64,000 nucleotides of DNA from contig LSSN01000002.1 of the NCBI GenBank assembly GCA_001970855.1, positions 1 through 64,000 on the forward strand, written 5' to 3'. The DNA is from Smittium culicis (lineage: Eukaryota; Kickxellomycota; Harpellomycetes; Harpellales; Legeriomycetaceae). Position 1 is the first letter of the stretch; each line of letters starts with the position of its first letter. The translations under genes and the position numbers were made by a program. Of the stretch, positions 38,626-50,614 are shown one piece after another. The notes beneath the pieces were generated by a model that saw only the letters and a list, made by a program, of their open reading frames with translations, did no database searches and was not told the DNA's origin.

Positions 38626-40344
38626 CTAAATAAGTTGCTCCTTTAGTAGCATTATATCTTGGATGTTGTAGTTTTCTTGTAGCAAACGATAAACATATGA
38701 TGGTAGGTGACCGCCCCTAAAAATAAAAATAAAAATTTGTCAAAGATTAGATAAAATAGAATTTTGATTTAGATAACTCTTAATTAGATTTAAAATCAAA
38801 AAATATAATGTGCTCACAAATGATCGACTATTATGTCTACAAGCTCTGGGCCAACATAATCGCAGCTTGGATTCAGAACATCAATTTGGTCAACAATTTC
38901 TGTTTAATTGAAAAACATAAACGCACTTTACTTAATATGTATATTTTAAAGCTATAAAAAAATATTATATTAATATTGTTTAACGTTACCATCTTTGTAA
39001 GGAAAGATTCCATCAGGCGATTCGAGGGTATTGAATCTATCTTGGTCAAATGGAAATATAGGAGATAGTTTGTATAATCCAGCACATACCACAACAGGTA
39101 TTGAGTGATACTTTGCAGCTGTTGCTATCATTTGAGTACCTGCATCAGAAATAAGTCCTCCGTTTGCCATAACTATTGAGAAAACAATAATCGTTATATT
39201 TAGTACTAACAATATAAAAAAATATACTAGGATAAGTATGTGAAATGTACTAGTGTGTGTTCCCAAGATAACTTTATTTACACGCGACATCATAGCGAAA
39301 ACAGCAGCATCTGGAATAACTATAGCTTCAATATTTGGTCCAGATAATGATTTTGCCAAATCATGACCCTTGTAGCTATAATTAAATATATACTAAGTTA
39401 GTTTACAAATTCTAAGAACATTGAAAATAAAAAATTAAGGATAAATATGAATATATGTATGTAATAATAGCAGGTGGTTTTTACGATGGAGCTGACTCGG
39501 TAATAATGACCATGAATCTCCTTTTTCTTGCTGCGCTTTTTAAGTACATTTCAACAGTTTTTGAGTGACCACAAGTCATAATGATTTCGCTATAAAAGAT
39601 AGATATTTAGAATGAAGTGTGTGTAATATATAATGAAAATGAAAAATAATTACTTTGAATGGATGTGATCGCTTGCATGGCTTGCTATATTTTGCCTTGT
39701 GTTTTCAAGTTCATCGATAAAATCATTTAATCCTTGAATGATGTTATTTTTTAAATTCATTTTAGCTTGAAATTGATCATCCGGTTTTTTGTTTAAATTT
39801 GAATTGACCAATTGTATCAAATTTCCAACAGAGCCAGAATTCGAATGGCCTAAAGCCATGACTGGAGTTGACATTCCACTTTCCATAGGCGTTCGCAAAA
39901 TATGTTTTTCAGGTACATCATTGTTTAATTTAGTATCACCCGCCTCAAATCGAATTAAGTATTTCATTCTGCATATTACATTGAACATAACTAGATCTAA
40001 ATAAAATAATTTCACAAATGAAACAATAAAATATCGTATTTAAAATATGTATGGTATATGACAGAAACATTACCTTTAGGTTGTGCCTTAATTATTTTCT
40101 CGCCAGCATTTTGAACTATTGATAAGAGCTCATTAATATTCTCCCAACGACTCATATTCACGATTTGCTTTATTATGTTAGCAGCATCGAGCGCCCTGCG
40201 TAAAGAGTGGCCGGATTGCCTATAAAAAATTAAATGGATTTTTAAAGTTTGACTATTAGAACATAAAATTATAATATAAACTTACTTTCTGCTCACTCCT
40301 AAGATGAAATTATCAATAGCTTCCGATATTTCCTTAGTTAGCAT
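38626..40344 (-). CDS. GCD7: Translation initiation factor eIF2B subunit beta
   Basis: Eight exons (40344-40286, 40219-40074, 39996-39654, 39589-39485, 39375-39251, 39172-38990, 38899-38818, 38716-38626) give 377 residues. eIF2B is the guanine-nucleotide exchange factor that recycles eIF2; beta belongs to the regulatory alpha/beta/delta group. Landmarks are [16 protein letters not shown]-type block [85 protein letters not shown] and SPDGIFP; the C-terminus has [14 protein letters not shown] and [12 protein letters not shown], typical of beta rather than delta. Length matches yeast Gcd7 (about 380). Introns are 64-109 nt. Intron 5 (39250-39173, 78 nt) is a multiple of three with no in-frame stop, so frame alone would not reveal it; the family block GTHxxMANGG does. 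Confidence 0.93.
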
Positions 40345-40738
40345 ATTTGTAAATATAGTTGTTTCCACAGGGAATAATTTGTTGGTGTAATTAAGTATTT
40401 ATTATTCTTTATGAGAATATCGAGTTTAACTATGAATCGCCTACTTTTTTGAAGGATTGATTTTGTCTATACCAAGATCATGAACAGTTTAGAATTAGAC
40501 CCAGACATTACACATAAAATCTTTGCTCCAGTTAATGTGAGCTGAGGCTCTTTTAATTTATTGGCTACAGCAGCTCAAGTTTTTTTCTTATCTTTTATCC
40601 AATAAATTTTATTAATCCTACTGGGTAAATCATTTAAGGATTTTGATCAAAAAAAGGATATACTTACACTATAAATCTATTGGTACGAGCTATTAAAAAA
40701 GCGGACTCTTTATATTTATTGGCTAATTATATGAATGC
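40345..40738. other. Upstream region of eIF2B-beta
   Basis: About 390 bp between the eIF2B-beta start and the next MITE. It presumably carries the gene's promoter. No clear motif was found. Confidence 0.35.
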
Positions 40739-40935
40739 TTAACACTTTCCCGCGCAGTAGACTATTTTTGGACCACCAAATATAGCTAACTACATTCTAT
40801 TAAAATACTTAAATTCTGAGTCCTTAAGAAATATTGGTATACTGCTAACTTGTAGCAAATAATAAACTTGCTTAAAATTCATAAACGAATCATAAAATTA
40901 AACTTTTTTAAGAGTATTGGAAGGGAAAGGGTCAA
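40739..40935 (+). mobile_element. TTAA-flanked MITE, copy E
   Basis: The element opens TTAACACTTTCCCGCGCAGT and closes TTGGAAGGGAAAGGGTCAA, with the right TTAA mutated to TCAA. Length is 197 bp. The internal blocks CACCAAATATAGCTAACTAC and AAGAAATATTGGTATA match the copies at 9983 and 46548. Confidence 0.75.
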
Positions 40936-41063
40936 GTTTTTCTGCTTTTCGTTTTGCTTTGGTACACTGATTTGCCAAAAATAATTCGCAATCATTATTT
41001 TACTGTGCAATACCAGTATCCAGCCTTTTTTACACTGTACTAATTTTTACTATATAAACGCTA

Positions 41064-41259
41064 TTAGTCCTTTCCCAAGTGGTATACTATTTTTAAATAA
41101 CAAATATAGCCAACTGTGTCAATGATAATAGTTTAATTCCTAGACTCATACAATTATTGGTTTATTGAATAATATATGCAAATCATAAAATTCTTATAAA
41201 TCTAAACGAATCAATAAAAAACATTTTTTTATCTCTCTTTTGAAAGGAAAAAAAATAAA
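41064..41259 (+). mobile_element. TTAA-flanked MITE, copy F (degraded)
   Basis: The left end is TTAGTCCTTTCCCAAGTGGT, one base from TTAA. ACAAATATAGCCAACTGTG and TAAACGAATCA blocks are in the family order. The right end TTTTGAAAGGAAAAAAAATAA has lost its GGGTTAA. It lies 128 bp after copy E in the same orientation. Confidence 0.6.
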
Positions 41260-41429
41260 CCGACCAATAAAATCAGTTTAAAGTATATTCCATTGAAAAA
41301 CGAAAGCAAAAATGAATCTACAAATAAAAGTACCCAAAATGAACAAACCAAGTTGGTCTAACGTAGTTAGCTTAGAATTAAACCCTCTGATAAAAATACT
41401 AAATCGAAAATAAGTCCATAACAGTATCG

Positions 41430-42200
41430 TTGTTTAAGGCGACAGCAGAGAATGATCCTGTAAAAAGGAAAATAGCGTGCATGGGATGCACCTCCCTAAA
41501 ATTAATACTGTTTATAGGAGAAATTGATAAAAACATTGACAATTTCGCAGAAAATATACTAACTCAACTTATAGAAATCCAAGCATGCTTTGAAATTGAT
41601 GTCAAAAGAAAAGTTTTATTTTTAAAGGTTATAGAATGGAAAATAACTAGAAGTAAATGGGTTTTTTGAAAAACATAATCCTCTATAAAAAGGATTACCC
41701 TTTCTTTATATAGAAAAAAAAAAAGTAAATGAAAGGTGGTATGGGATGAAATGAGGGGAGTGATGAATTGTACCAATGGACTTCGATAGATAATATTTAG
41801 GACGATTTTTTAATTTAATTTGGTAGAGAATAGTGGTATCAAGGGAAAAAATTGAAACTTTGGAAATCATTGGATATTAAGAGGTGTTTAAAAATATTAC
41901 CATATCATCATATAATGGTTAAAGAGTTTGAAAGTAGCCTAAAATCATATGGTGAACTTATAAAAATATGTTAAATTTTTGAATTTATAGTACTGAAATT
42001 TAAAAATATTGATGCGTTCCCATCAAAATTAATTTTAAAGCCAAAAAAGATAACCATATTCTTACCTCAATAGAGATAATGGAAATTAAAGTAGTATAAC
42101 TTTGGAAAAAATTCCAACCAATTTGCGTTTATTGTAAAAAAGAACACTTTAAATGCCAATTTGAAGATTTAAAAGGTAAAATCTAAAGGAAAAAAATAAC
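41430..42200 (+). pseudogene. LINE ORF1 (gag-like) relic
   Basis: A 79-codon open frame at 41430-41669 is followed by broken sequence reaching ICVYCKKEHFKCQFED at about 42120-42168. That block resembles a CCHC zinc knuckle with altered spacing (C-X2-C-X3-H). ORF1 proteins of LINEs bind the element RNA. Several stops and shifts break it. Confidence 0.5.
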
Positions 42201-42867
42201 TATGGTATCAAACTCAAAAAATCCAATATAAATTAAAGAAATAAGCACAGATAATAAATAGAATGAATAAAAACATACTGCTAATTTAAATTGGATAGGT
42301 AATGTTAAAAACAGATTTTTTTACTCTTGGGTGAGGACTCGAAACCCGCGGATAATTCTCCAAGAATGGTCCTAGAATTTAGCATTGAAAAAAATAAATT
42401 CAATGAAAAATCGGAAAGAACAAAAAATATTTTCATAGATAATATATAAATAAGCATGTCTGATTTATGCAATTCATCTGAATCTGAGGATATAAATATA
42501 ATTATAAGAGATTTACCCTCAATTTGATACCTAAAAAGGCTTTGAAAATATGAAAATAACAATAGCAACGTTAGAAGTACCTATAATAAGATTCAAAAAA
42601 TCAATAATACACAAAAAATATATATATAATTCGTACCTCAACTTCTAGAAACAAAGATAATCGGGAAAATAATCGAATATATTGACACAGGTCGGGAAGC
42701 ACACGCTCGAAAAAAAACTCACTTGTAAAAGAAAATATATTAGAAAAAAGCAATACTGAGGAAGAAGAAATTTCTAGTGAGATATAAATGGAGCTAAACT
42801 AAATTCATAGTATATTTTAAAATCAAAAAAGAAGAACTCGAAAAAAAAAATGATACAAAAAATGGTA

Positions 42868-43300
42868 AACTTTAAAATAAAAACGTTCAACGTGAAAGGA
42901 ATATTTTATAACAAGAAAAATGGTAGAGTTTTTAAATATTTAAAAAGAGTAATGAAATCATAAAAATTCTGCTTACAGAAATAAACATTAAAAACTTCGA
43001 AATACCTTTATTAACCTATTACTGCAACGGAAAGTTATCATGGTCATAACACGCTGCCACAAAATTAATAGCGATAATTATAATATTATTGACAAGAATA
43101 TATTCTTTGAAAATAGAAATAAAACCACCCTAATTGAGGGCAAAAGAAAAATTAAAAAAAACTTTTAAATCTGTATCTACCAAACAAAAAAAAAAAGAGT
43201 ATTGTTCGAATTTATTTCAGAAAATTTAATAACAAACAAAAAAAAGATGAAATGCTAATAATAATGGAGAGTATTAATATTTTCGAAGATGAAAAAAATG
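42868..43300 (+). pseudogene. LINE AP-endonuclease domain relic
   Basis: KIKTFNVKGIFYNKKNG at about 42880 matches the opening of L1-type endonucleases, and IIKILLTEINI at about 42960 resembles the block holding the catalytic Glu (usually LLLQETNI; here TE). A stop separates them and the frame is lost soon after. In live elements this domain nicks target DNA. Confidence 0.6.
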
Positions 43301-44189
43301 ATATTTATATTAAAAAAATCTTTAAAAAATAGACTAGTAAAATATGGAGAAACTAATAGAGCCTCTAAATATAAAAAAGGCGAAAAAATTTACAGTGACA
43401 AGAATTTTCTAGTAGGTATAATTCCATAATTCACCTTATTTTCATATCCAATGATGCTCTAAAAATATCTTAAACAAGGTAAATTACATCAATAGAGCTC
43501 TGAATTTTTAAAATTATTGCTTTAAATGCATTTAATTGATATAAAAATTAAAAAAAATTACAAAGATTATTGAAAGCTTAGCTCAGGCTTTATTCAAAAA
43601 ATAAAAGTTTCGGTTGAGATTTTTAAAATATTAAAAATTGAATGCACAGAAATTAAAGAATGGGCTTCAATTAAGCGCAAATGTAAAAATACTTTTAGTG
43701 AAATTCGCAAATTAAGTTATATAAACACTATAATTGACTCGCTAAAAAAATTTATAATTTATAATAAAATAATAACTAGATAATATTTAACCCGCTATCA
43801 ATGTAGCCTTACAAAAAATAAATATTTGTTAATGAATTAATAGTTAAAACGATAAAAAGAAACAAAAAGATAGGATAATTGTCTGTTCTCTGATTATTTG
43901 GATAGAAAAAGGAGATCATAGAATTTGCTTAATTTTAATACTAAAAAAGAAAGAAAAAATGAGTAAAATATACAATTTACATATCAAAAATTGTGAACTG
44001 ATAACTTGTAAGTTAGAAATTATTGGAATATGTCATGAATTTTACTAAAAAAATTTTAATGAGGGATTGATCTGCTCCAATATCCGAATTATTCTGAATC
44101 AATGCATTTAAAAAAGGGCTAAATCCATTATAATATCTAGATATATATAAAGATTTAGGATTAGATTAAATAGATATATAAATCGATAG

Positions 44190-44900
44190 TTCGTACAGAA
44201 TTAAGTCACCAGGTTCAGATTGCTTCTCTTTAGAATTTTACAAAAAATATAAAAACAATAATAGTCAACCAGTTGTAAAACATTTTCAATAATAAAATTA
44301 AAATGAGAAAATGGAACAATGTCATAAGCGGATAAATTATATCCCTAATTTAAAAAAAAGTCGATGAATCAAGTCTTAAAAATTATAGGTTGATAACTCC
44401 ATCAAATATCGATGAAGAAATATATACTAAAATTCTCACAAATGGGCTACAAAAATTAGCTGAAAAAATAATAAATGAAAAAAGATCAGTATTCATAAAA
44501 AAAAGAAGTATTTTTGATAATATCCGCTCAGCTAACATCATATTCAAAAACAGTAAAAGGATACGAGAAATCACAAAAGGATATATGCTATTATTGAACC
44601 AAGAAAAATTAATTGACAGAGTCGATTGAAAATTTTTATTCATATGCCTTGAAATTATCAAAATTTCCCAATAGTTTATATTAAGTAATAGCAAACGAGG
44701 ACTAAGACAAAGAGATCAATTATCTCATCTATTAAATAATTTTATAATTTAACCATTAATATTATTGATTGAAAAAAAAAATTACAGTATTCCAAGCATG
44801 GAATAAAGAAATTAAAATCCTAAAATACGATGATAAATTGATATTTGAAATTAATAACCGCACCAAAGAAGAAACAATAAATGGAGTGCTTTAGCTCCAT
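44190..44900 (+). pseudogene. LINE reverse transcriptase relic
   Basis: Clear RT blocks in order: KSPGSDCFSLEFYKK (44204-44250), LKNYRLITPSN (about 44374-44406), YTKILTNGLQKLAEKIINE, SVFIKKRSIFDNIRSAN, motif A as LLLNQEKLIDRVD (usual first Asp now Asn), RGLRQRDQLS (44696-44725) and the active-site block KYDDKLIF (about 44823-44846, usual YADD lacking Ala). One 79-codon open piece survives (44390-44629) between stops. The damaged catalytic blocks mean no activity. Confidence 0.75.
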
Positions 44901-45179
44901 TCGCTAGCTTTTAATTCTAAAATTAATTTGGAGAAAACGATAGATTTAAAATTGGTGCTGCAAAAAATAACCAGTTAGGATAAAAAGTGTGCAACATAAA
45001 TAAAAAATTTAGTTTTTTAGATATTATTTTTATTTCTCCAGGGATTAAGTATAATTAAAAACAAGATGCCGTAACAAAAATCACAAAGGGATAAAAAAGT
45101 GAAATATTAGCAATAACAGGAAAATACCGCTAAAAGGAAAAGTTCTAATGGAAAAAAATTTTCAGCTTTCAAAATTATG

Positions 45180-46200
45180 GTTCGCTGCACACATAATAAT
45201 ATTTGACAATGATTTTTTATCATCTGTTAAAACGAGTTAAAAATATTATTTGGAGCAACAAAAAATCTCAAATCAAATTAATAATCTACATATTTTTGAC
45301 AAAAAAAAAATAGAGACCTTGGACTATTAAAAGTAAAAGTACAAAAAAGGCACTCTTAATGAAATTTTATAATGTTATTATTTGAAATAACAAATGTATT
45401 TGGAGCGAATCGGCGTTAAATAAACTTCGATTATTCTTCAATAAATACACAAAAAATGAAAATAATCTTGATATATTGGCTAAAAAAAAATTCAAAAAAT
45501 ATAAAATAATTTCGTCCAATTTGGAGAGAAGCCATGAAATTATCAAATTATATATACGAAAAAGAAGATTCAGAATTATCTAATTGGTCATACAAAAAAA
45601 TTAATATTTTTGGGCTAAGCAAGTTAAACAAAATAATCAGAATTAGCTTGAAAATAAAGACCAGTAATGGCTATTTAAAAATAATATATCTAGTTATGGC
45701 TAATTTATAGAAAGTTTTGATTTAATCTGGAATGATAAGTCGAATTATAAATATATAGTCAATATAAAAAATAAGCCAATAATAATTAATTTATGCAGCC
45801 CAGAATCATGAATTGTTCAATAAAGAATTCATGCATTCTTTTATAGACATTCAGATAGCTTTATAATACATAATAAACCAGTATATAAATGGAATAATCT
45901 TTCTTTCAGAAAAATTAACTACTTAATTATAGAAAAGAGCATATGGGAGACTCAGAAAGAAGAGAGTACTATTTTGCAGTTATATTTCATTGGCTTGAGA
46001 ATTCTGCCATTGTAAGTATTATTGGGGAAGTTGAAAAGGCAATTTGATTTTTTATATTTAATTATTTATTTTTTAACGTACTATTTGCTAAAAAGATACC
46101 AGATTTTATTTACTGGGTAAAAAATAAATATGAAGTTTCATACACTGTAACGCTTTACACTATAAAACGACTTCTTAAAGAGCCTCCAATATTGTCAACC
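45180..46200 (+). pseudogene. LINE C-terminal region relic
   Basis: Broken frames such as LSKLWFAAHIIIFDNDFLSS (45169 on) and IWETQKEESTILQLYFIGL (45944 on) match the order of the post-RT thumb and C-terminal region in L1-type elements. The last 250 bp are the part found as truncated copies elsewhere. Confidence 0.5.
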
Positions 46201-46547
46201 AAAATTTAATACTGTTAGTAAAAAAACAATATTGAACTGACTTTCAATTTACTTAAAATACAAAATATAGTTCTAGAACATATAATAGCTATCCAATTAC
46301 ACTTGATCCTTCAGAGAGTGCTATAACTAGAGGAAAATTATGAGTATGTAATAAAGTTCAATTTGACCATTCGCAGGAATTCAAGTATTAAAATATAAAT
46401 AAATAATATATTACATATTTATTTTGGTTTATGAAAAAATAATGGATTCTGGAAGCTAATTTTCCAGTTTAAAAACTATAAAAATACATAAGACAATGGA
46501 TCAACGAGTGGTTGGCTTAGTATAGAATATTTGATTTATAGAGCTAT

Positions 46548-46744
46548 TTAACCCTTTCACAGGCGGTAGACTATTTTTGAACCACCAAATATATCGAAAA
46601 GCGTCCAATTAAAATGCTTTAATTCCGAGTCTTTAAGAAATATTGGTATAATGTAAAATAACAACAAATAGTAGACTTGCTTATAAATAATAAACGAATC
46701 ATTAAATTTGATTTTTTGAAGAATGTTGAACGGGAAAGGGTTAA
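46548..46744 (+). mobile_element. TTAA-flanked MITE, copy G
   Basis: A 197-bp copy with intact TTAA at both ends: TTAACCCTTTCACAGGCGGT on the left and AACGGGAAAGGGTTAA on the right. Internal blocks ACTATTTTTGAACCACCAAA, AAGAAATATTGGTATA and AAACGAATCATTAAATTTGA agree closely with the copies at 9983 and 40739. It is the best-preserved copy in the window. Confidence 0.8.
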
Positions 46745-47330
46745 AGGCAAGTTTACTAATACTGAGATTTTTTATGACCTAGCCAATTGGGAAATTTCTG
46801 GTCTAAAACAAAAAATATGTTAGAAAATACAATTTTGCCCTCTAAAGGAATATTTCTAAATTTTAAAAGCAGCATAAAAGAAAAAATCAAAAGATATTTA
46901 AAAAACTGAAGAAACCAGGGTCTTAGAGAAAAATTAAAAACCTTTGGTTTTATATTGATCCAGGCGTATAATTTACCTATATTAATAGCTTATTGTTTCA
47001 TAAGTTGCACCTATTTTCAAACTATTTATACAAATCATTAATTTGGCTTTATTATAATTTTTATTATAGTATATAAGACTATCAACAAATCATAAACTAT
47101 AAAAAATATAATAGTAATTTTTAATCACCATTTAAATTATCGATAGAATAAAATTGAAATTTACTTGAGTAAGAACTAGAATTAAAATAATTTATCGCAA
47201 ATAAATGATTTATTAGATTTTTTTTACTAACTAGACAAATATATACAGTTAAAAAATACATATTTTTAGAAATCCAAAATTTATCCGTATTTCTTGGTAA
47301 AAAGCTTATATTTAGACATTTACTTCGACT
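46745..47330. other. AT-rich stretch after the MITE
   Basis: No supported gene. An open frame on the minus strand (47121-47387) lies in another frame from the relic described next and has weak composition. Confidence 0.35.
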
Positions 47331-47340
47331 TGTATCTATT

Positions 47341-47792
47341 TTAAAGAATATCTTCAATGTGTTGGAGAATTTTCTCTTCTCCACCAAGTATTTCTTTAGT
47401 TTTTAAATTTAGAGTAGGAGTTTGGTTTGGGTTCCCAAAAAAATGTGAGATTTTTTATAGAATTTCCTTCTTTTCCTTTTCCTTTTCCTTTTATAGAGGT
47501 TTTGTTAAAAATATAGGTACAATATAGTAAATCAAAGTAAAACGCTAGCTACTAAAAACGATCCTTCAAATTAAAAATTTCCAAAAAAAAACAAAAGTTT
47601 TTTGAGCAAAAAAAAAAGCCATACGTTAATTAGTCACTAGTAATATATAAATCAAAACTTTTTTGAAATATGGTTTACCCTTCAAGATATTTTGCGTTCT
47701 TTAGAAACGGAGATCTTTCCTTGTCGTCAGATTTTTCTGCGGCAAATACGTCTACTTTATAACTTAATTTTATTTTCGAAAATTTCATTATT
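47341..47792 (-). pseudogene. Unresolved small gene or relic, two coding-like pieces
   Basis: From ATG at 47788-47790 the minus strand reads KVDVFAAEKSDDKERSPFLK and KNAKYLEG, compositionally coding, ending at a possible GTAAAC donor near 47680. Further down, GNPNQTPTL and KTKEILGGEEKILQHIEDIL end at TAA (47341-47343). No pair of GT-AG sites I could find joins the two pieces in frame, so it is either a relic or a gene whose splicing I misread. A CCTTTT repeat (about 47469-47493) lies between them. Family not recognised. Confidence 0.25.
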
Positions 47793-47799
47793 TTTTTGT

Positions 47800-50614
47800 A
47801 AATTATTTATATTTAAATTCATTTAAATTAGAGATATTCATTATAATTTAATTTTTGACCATTAAATAATAGTTCCATATAAATATTAAATTATTGAAAT
47901 AAAAAAATGAGCTTTTTAATTATCACCTCAATTTCAAGGTGTATATTTTCAAAAATATTTATTTAGTATTTAAATTATAAGTGTATAATTAATAAGGTAC
48001 TATGAAGAATTAAACTCTATGAAAAAAACAACCTTCATAGGAAGGTTTATGTTGTCAATAAATATGAAGAATAAAGGTGAAGAGATTGGAAAAGAAATGG
48101 TAAGTTTGATCCAGTGTGATGAATGATATAAGGATTGTTATAGGTAGGTAAAAATTTTCTCGCCAGTTGATCGATTAAAAATGTGATTATGACACTCAAT
48201 TCAAAAATAAAAATATTTTTATCACACTTGAATATTCGGTTATCATTAACCAAAATTATTTAATTTTATATTTAACTTGTAAATATTCATAAATTAGCGA
48301 TTAATTATTGCAATTACTTAGCTTAAAATTTACTTTTTCAATTTTTATTGAATTTTTCGCGAATTTAATATACTTATTTTAAAGTTATAGATTAGTCTAG
48401 ATTACATGATTTCTGATATCTTGGAATAAACTATCTTTATTAATGATCAATAAAAAAACTGAAAATTTTTACAGACACACATAAACTTGAATAATATCAA
48501 AGTTACGACAGCAAACAACAGATTCTTATTAAAAAAGCCTGTGTATTCGAACTTCAGGAAAAAAAACTAACAAAATAATTGAAACCCATTAACAATTTGT
48601 AATGCCCTCGTCATGATATTTGATAAAAAGTTAATCAGATTAAATTAAAATTAAAATAAAGTATAACAAGATATTAATTCTTTTATTTACTCTCTTTATT
48701 TCTCATTAAAATAATTTTACTCAATTATTCTCAACTACTAAAATAAATAAAATATATATATATAAAATTTCAAATTTTAACTAATTTTATTTGCATAATA
48801 ATTTTATCAACCCATTAAACTTTCTGAAACTAGCAAGAAAAACTAAAATTCTGCCGAAACCCTGCATGAATAATCCTATTTTTGATATGAACGCATAAAG
48901 CTGGATCAGAAGACTTTCACACACCGTGAAAATCTTCAATATACATTATTATTATAATTAAATAGTATTATGTATTTTTAATTATCCAGCTCTTACTTGT
49001 GATAACATGTGTATTTATTTTTACAATTCATTTCAACAACTTATAATAAATACCTAAAATTCCTATAAATATATTTTTTTATTAGTTAATTTTCTATATT
49101 AAAAAAACATTTTTTTGACAATTAGATATTAAAAAATTTAATTTATATATAACCGCTTTATAAAATAATTTAAACATTGAAGTTATTATGTATATATGAA
49201 CTGTTTCATACTGCATAAAATGCTAAAAATTCTAGATATATCAGGGTTATTTCTATAATTTATAGAAAAAAAAATCTATATTTTTATTTATACAAGATTT
49301 GAGATATTTTAGAAATGTACATTTTTTTAATTAGTTGTGGCCTATTTTTTTCTTAATAAATTATTGGTAAAAGTTTTATAAGTAAAAACATATTCTAAAT
49401 TCCAATAACTAATAGCACCATCCATTCTGTTTTATATTCGATATAAAGAAAGAAGCTATGTATCAAAAACTTTGGTTGAATGAATCTAAATTGAGCTTTT
49501 AGTACTATCATTATTTAATATATAACTATATAGAGAGTAATTTATTATAATTATCTAAATGTATGGTATAATTTATTAGCTTAAAATTTTCTAGCTTAAT
49601 CATTTAGCTTATTCGGGAAAAATAAATTAATATATTTAATGGTTATTTGAAATTTATTTTAGAACGAGTTTACTATATTAAAAAAAAACATTAAATATAA
49701 TTCAGAATACTAGCGATTAAAAGCAGCTAGATATATATATAAAATAGTCGTAGGGAAAAAAGTCTTTAGAGTATACAATAGCACTTCTTTTTGATTAATA
49801 ATACTTATTTGGTTTATTTTAAGACTTTTTTTTTTTTTTTGAAATTTCAGTTCAGGTACATTGATAAATAACATTTATCCTTTCTAATTTTTTTAAATAG
49901 TTGTATAAATTTTCATGATTTAATTCTGGGTTGTCGATTAGTCATCACAATTATAAACATGTAGAGGATTCAGTGTTTACTGATTAATTATTAATTTTTA
50001 TTCATGATTTGATCTCAGGGCTTATCGTGATACTGGGGTTTTATTTATTTTAATTTTAATGTAGATTTAGAATTTGATAATAGTATATAATTTTTTTTAA
50101 AATTGAAAGTATTATTAGATATGAGATGTATTAGTACAGAATATGACAGTTGATCAAAAAAGATTAAAGAAAATTTGTACTATGAAGGGCTAAAATCTTC
50201 AGTTTACCCTAGCATTCATTTTTATTTAAATTTCTCTGTCTCTCAGCTGATATCGGTTCTTTGATACTTGGACAGAGCTTTTAATGCATTTTTTTTATAT
50301 GTTACATTTTTTATTATATTATTATAGTGTTATTTTTTGATTGAGGTATTAATTGAACATAGGTACATTTATTAGATATTGTTTACTTTTTTGAAAATCA
50401 TATCTACTTGTCGTTTTTTTGAAGAATTATATATTTTTATATACTGTTAATTACTATTAAATATTTACAATGAGAAGATTTTCAAAGGCCGAAAAGAAAA
50501 TTAATATATATAATTAGGTTAGGAGGAGGATTCTTTGTCTGGTTCTAAAATATAAATAAAGTTTTTTTTTTTGAAAAAGGGATGGATTCTAGGGTTTGGA
50601 TGGGATGAGTAGGG
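47800..50614. other. AT-rich intergenic stretch
   Basis: No supported gene. A 68-codon minus-strand frame at 48047-48253 is not recognisable. Long A and T runs and short AT repeats dominate. Confidence 0.4.

Larger units (their letters stand above)
41400..46200 (+). mobile_element. Dead L1-like LINE retrotransposon
   Basis: About 4.8 kb carries, in order, a gag-like ORF1 relic with a zinc-knuckle-like block, an AP-endonuclease relic, a reverse transcriptase relic and a C-terminal region, all on the plus strand. All parts have stops and frameshifts, so the element cannot move by itself. The block order and the sequence GYMLLLNQEKLIDRVD point to the L1/Tx1 group of non-LTR elements found in several early-diverging fungi. 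The 3' end recurs as truncated copies at 5278, 6060, 31967-32410 and 52617. MITEs lie on both sides. Exact ends and any target-site duplication were not determined. Confidence 0.8.

Noticed and set aside
42330..42365. tRNA-like T arm (GACTCGAAACCCGC on one strand)
   Set aside because: No acceptor, D or anticodon stem at the right spacing; the segment lies within the LINE.
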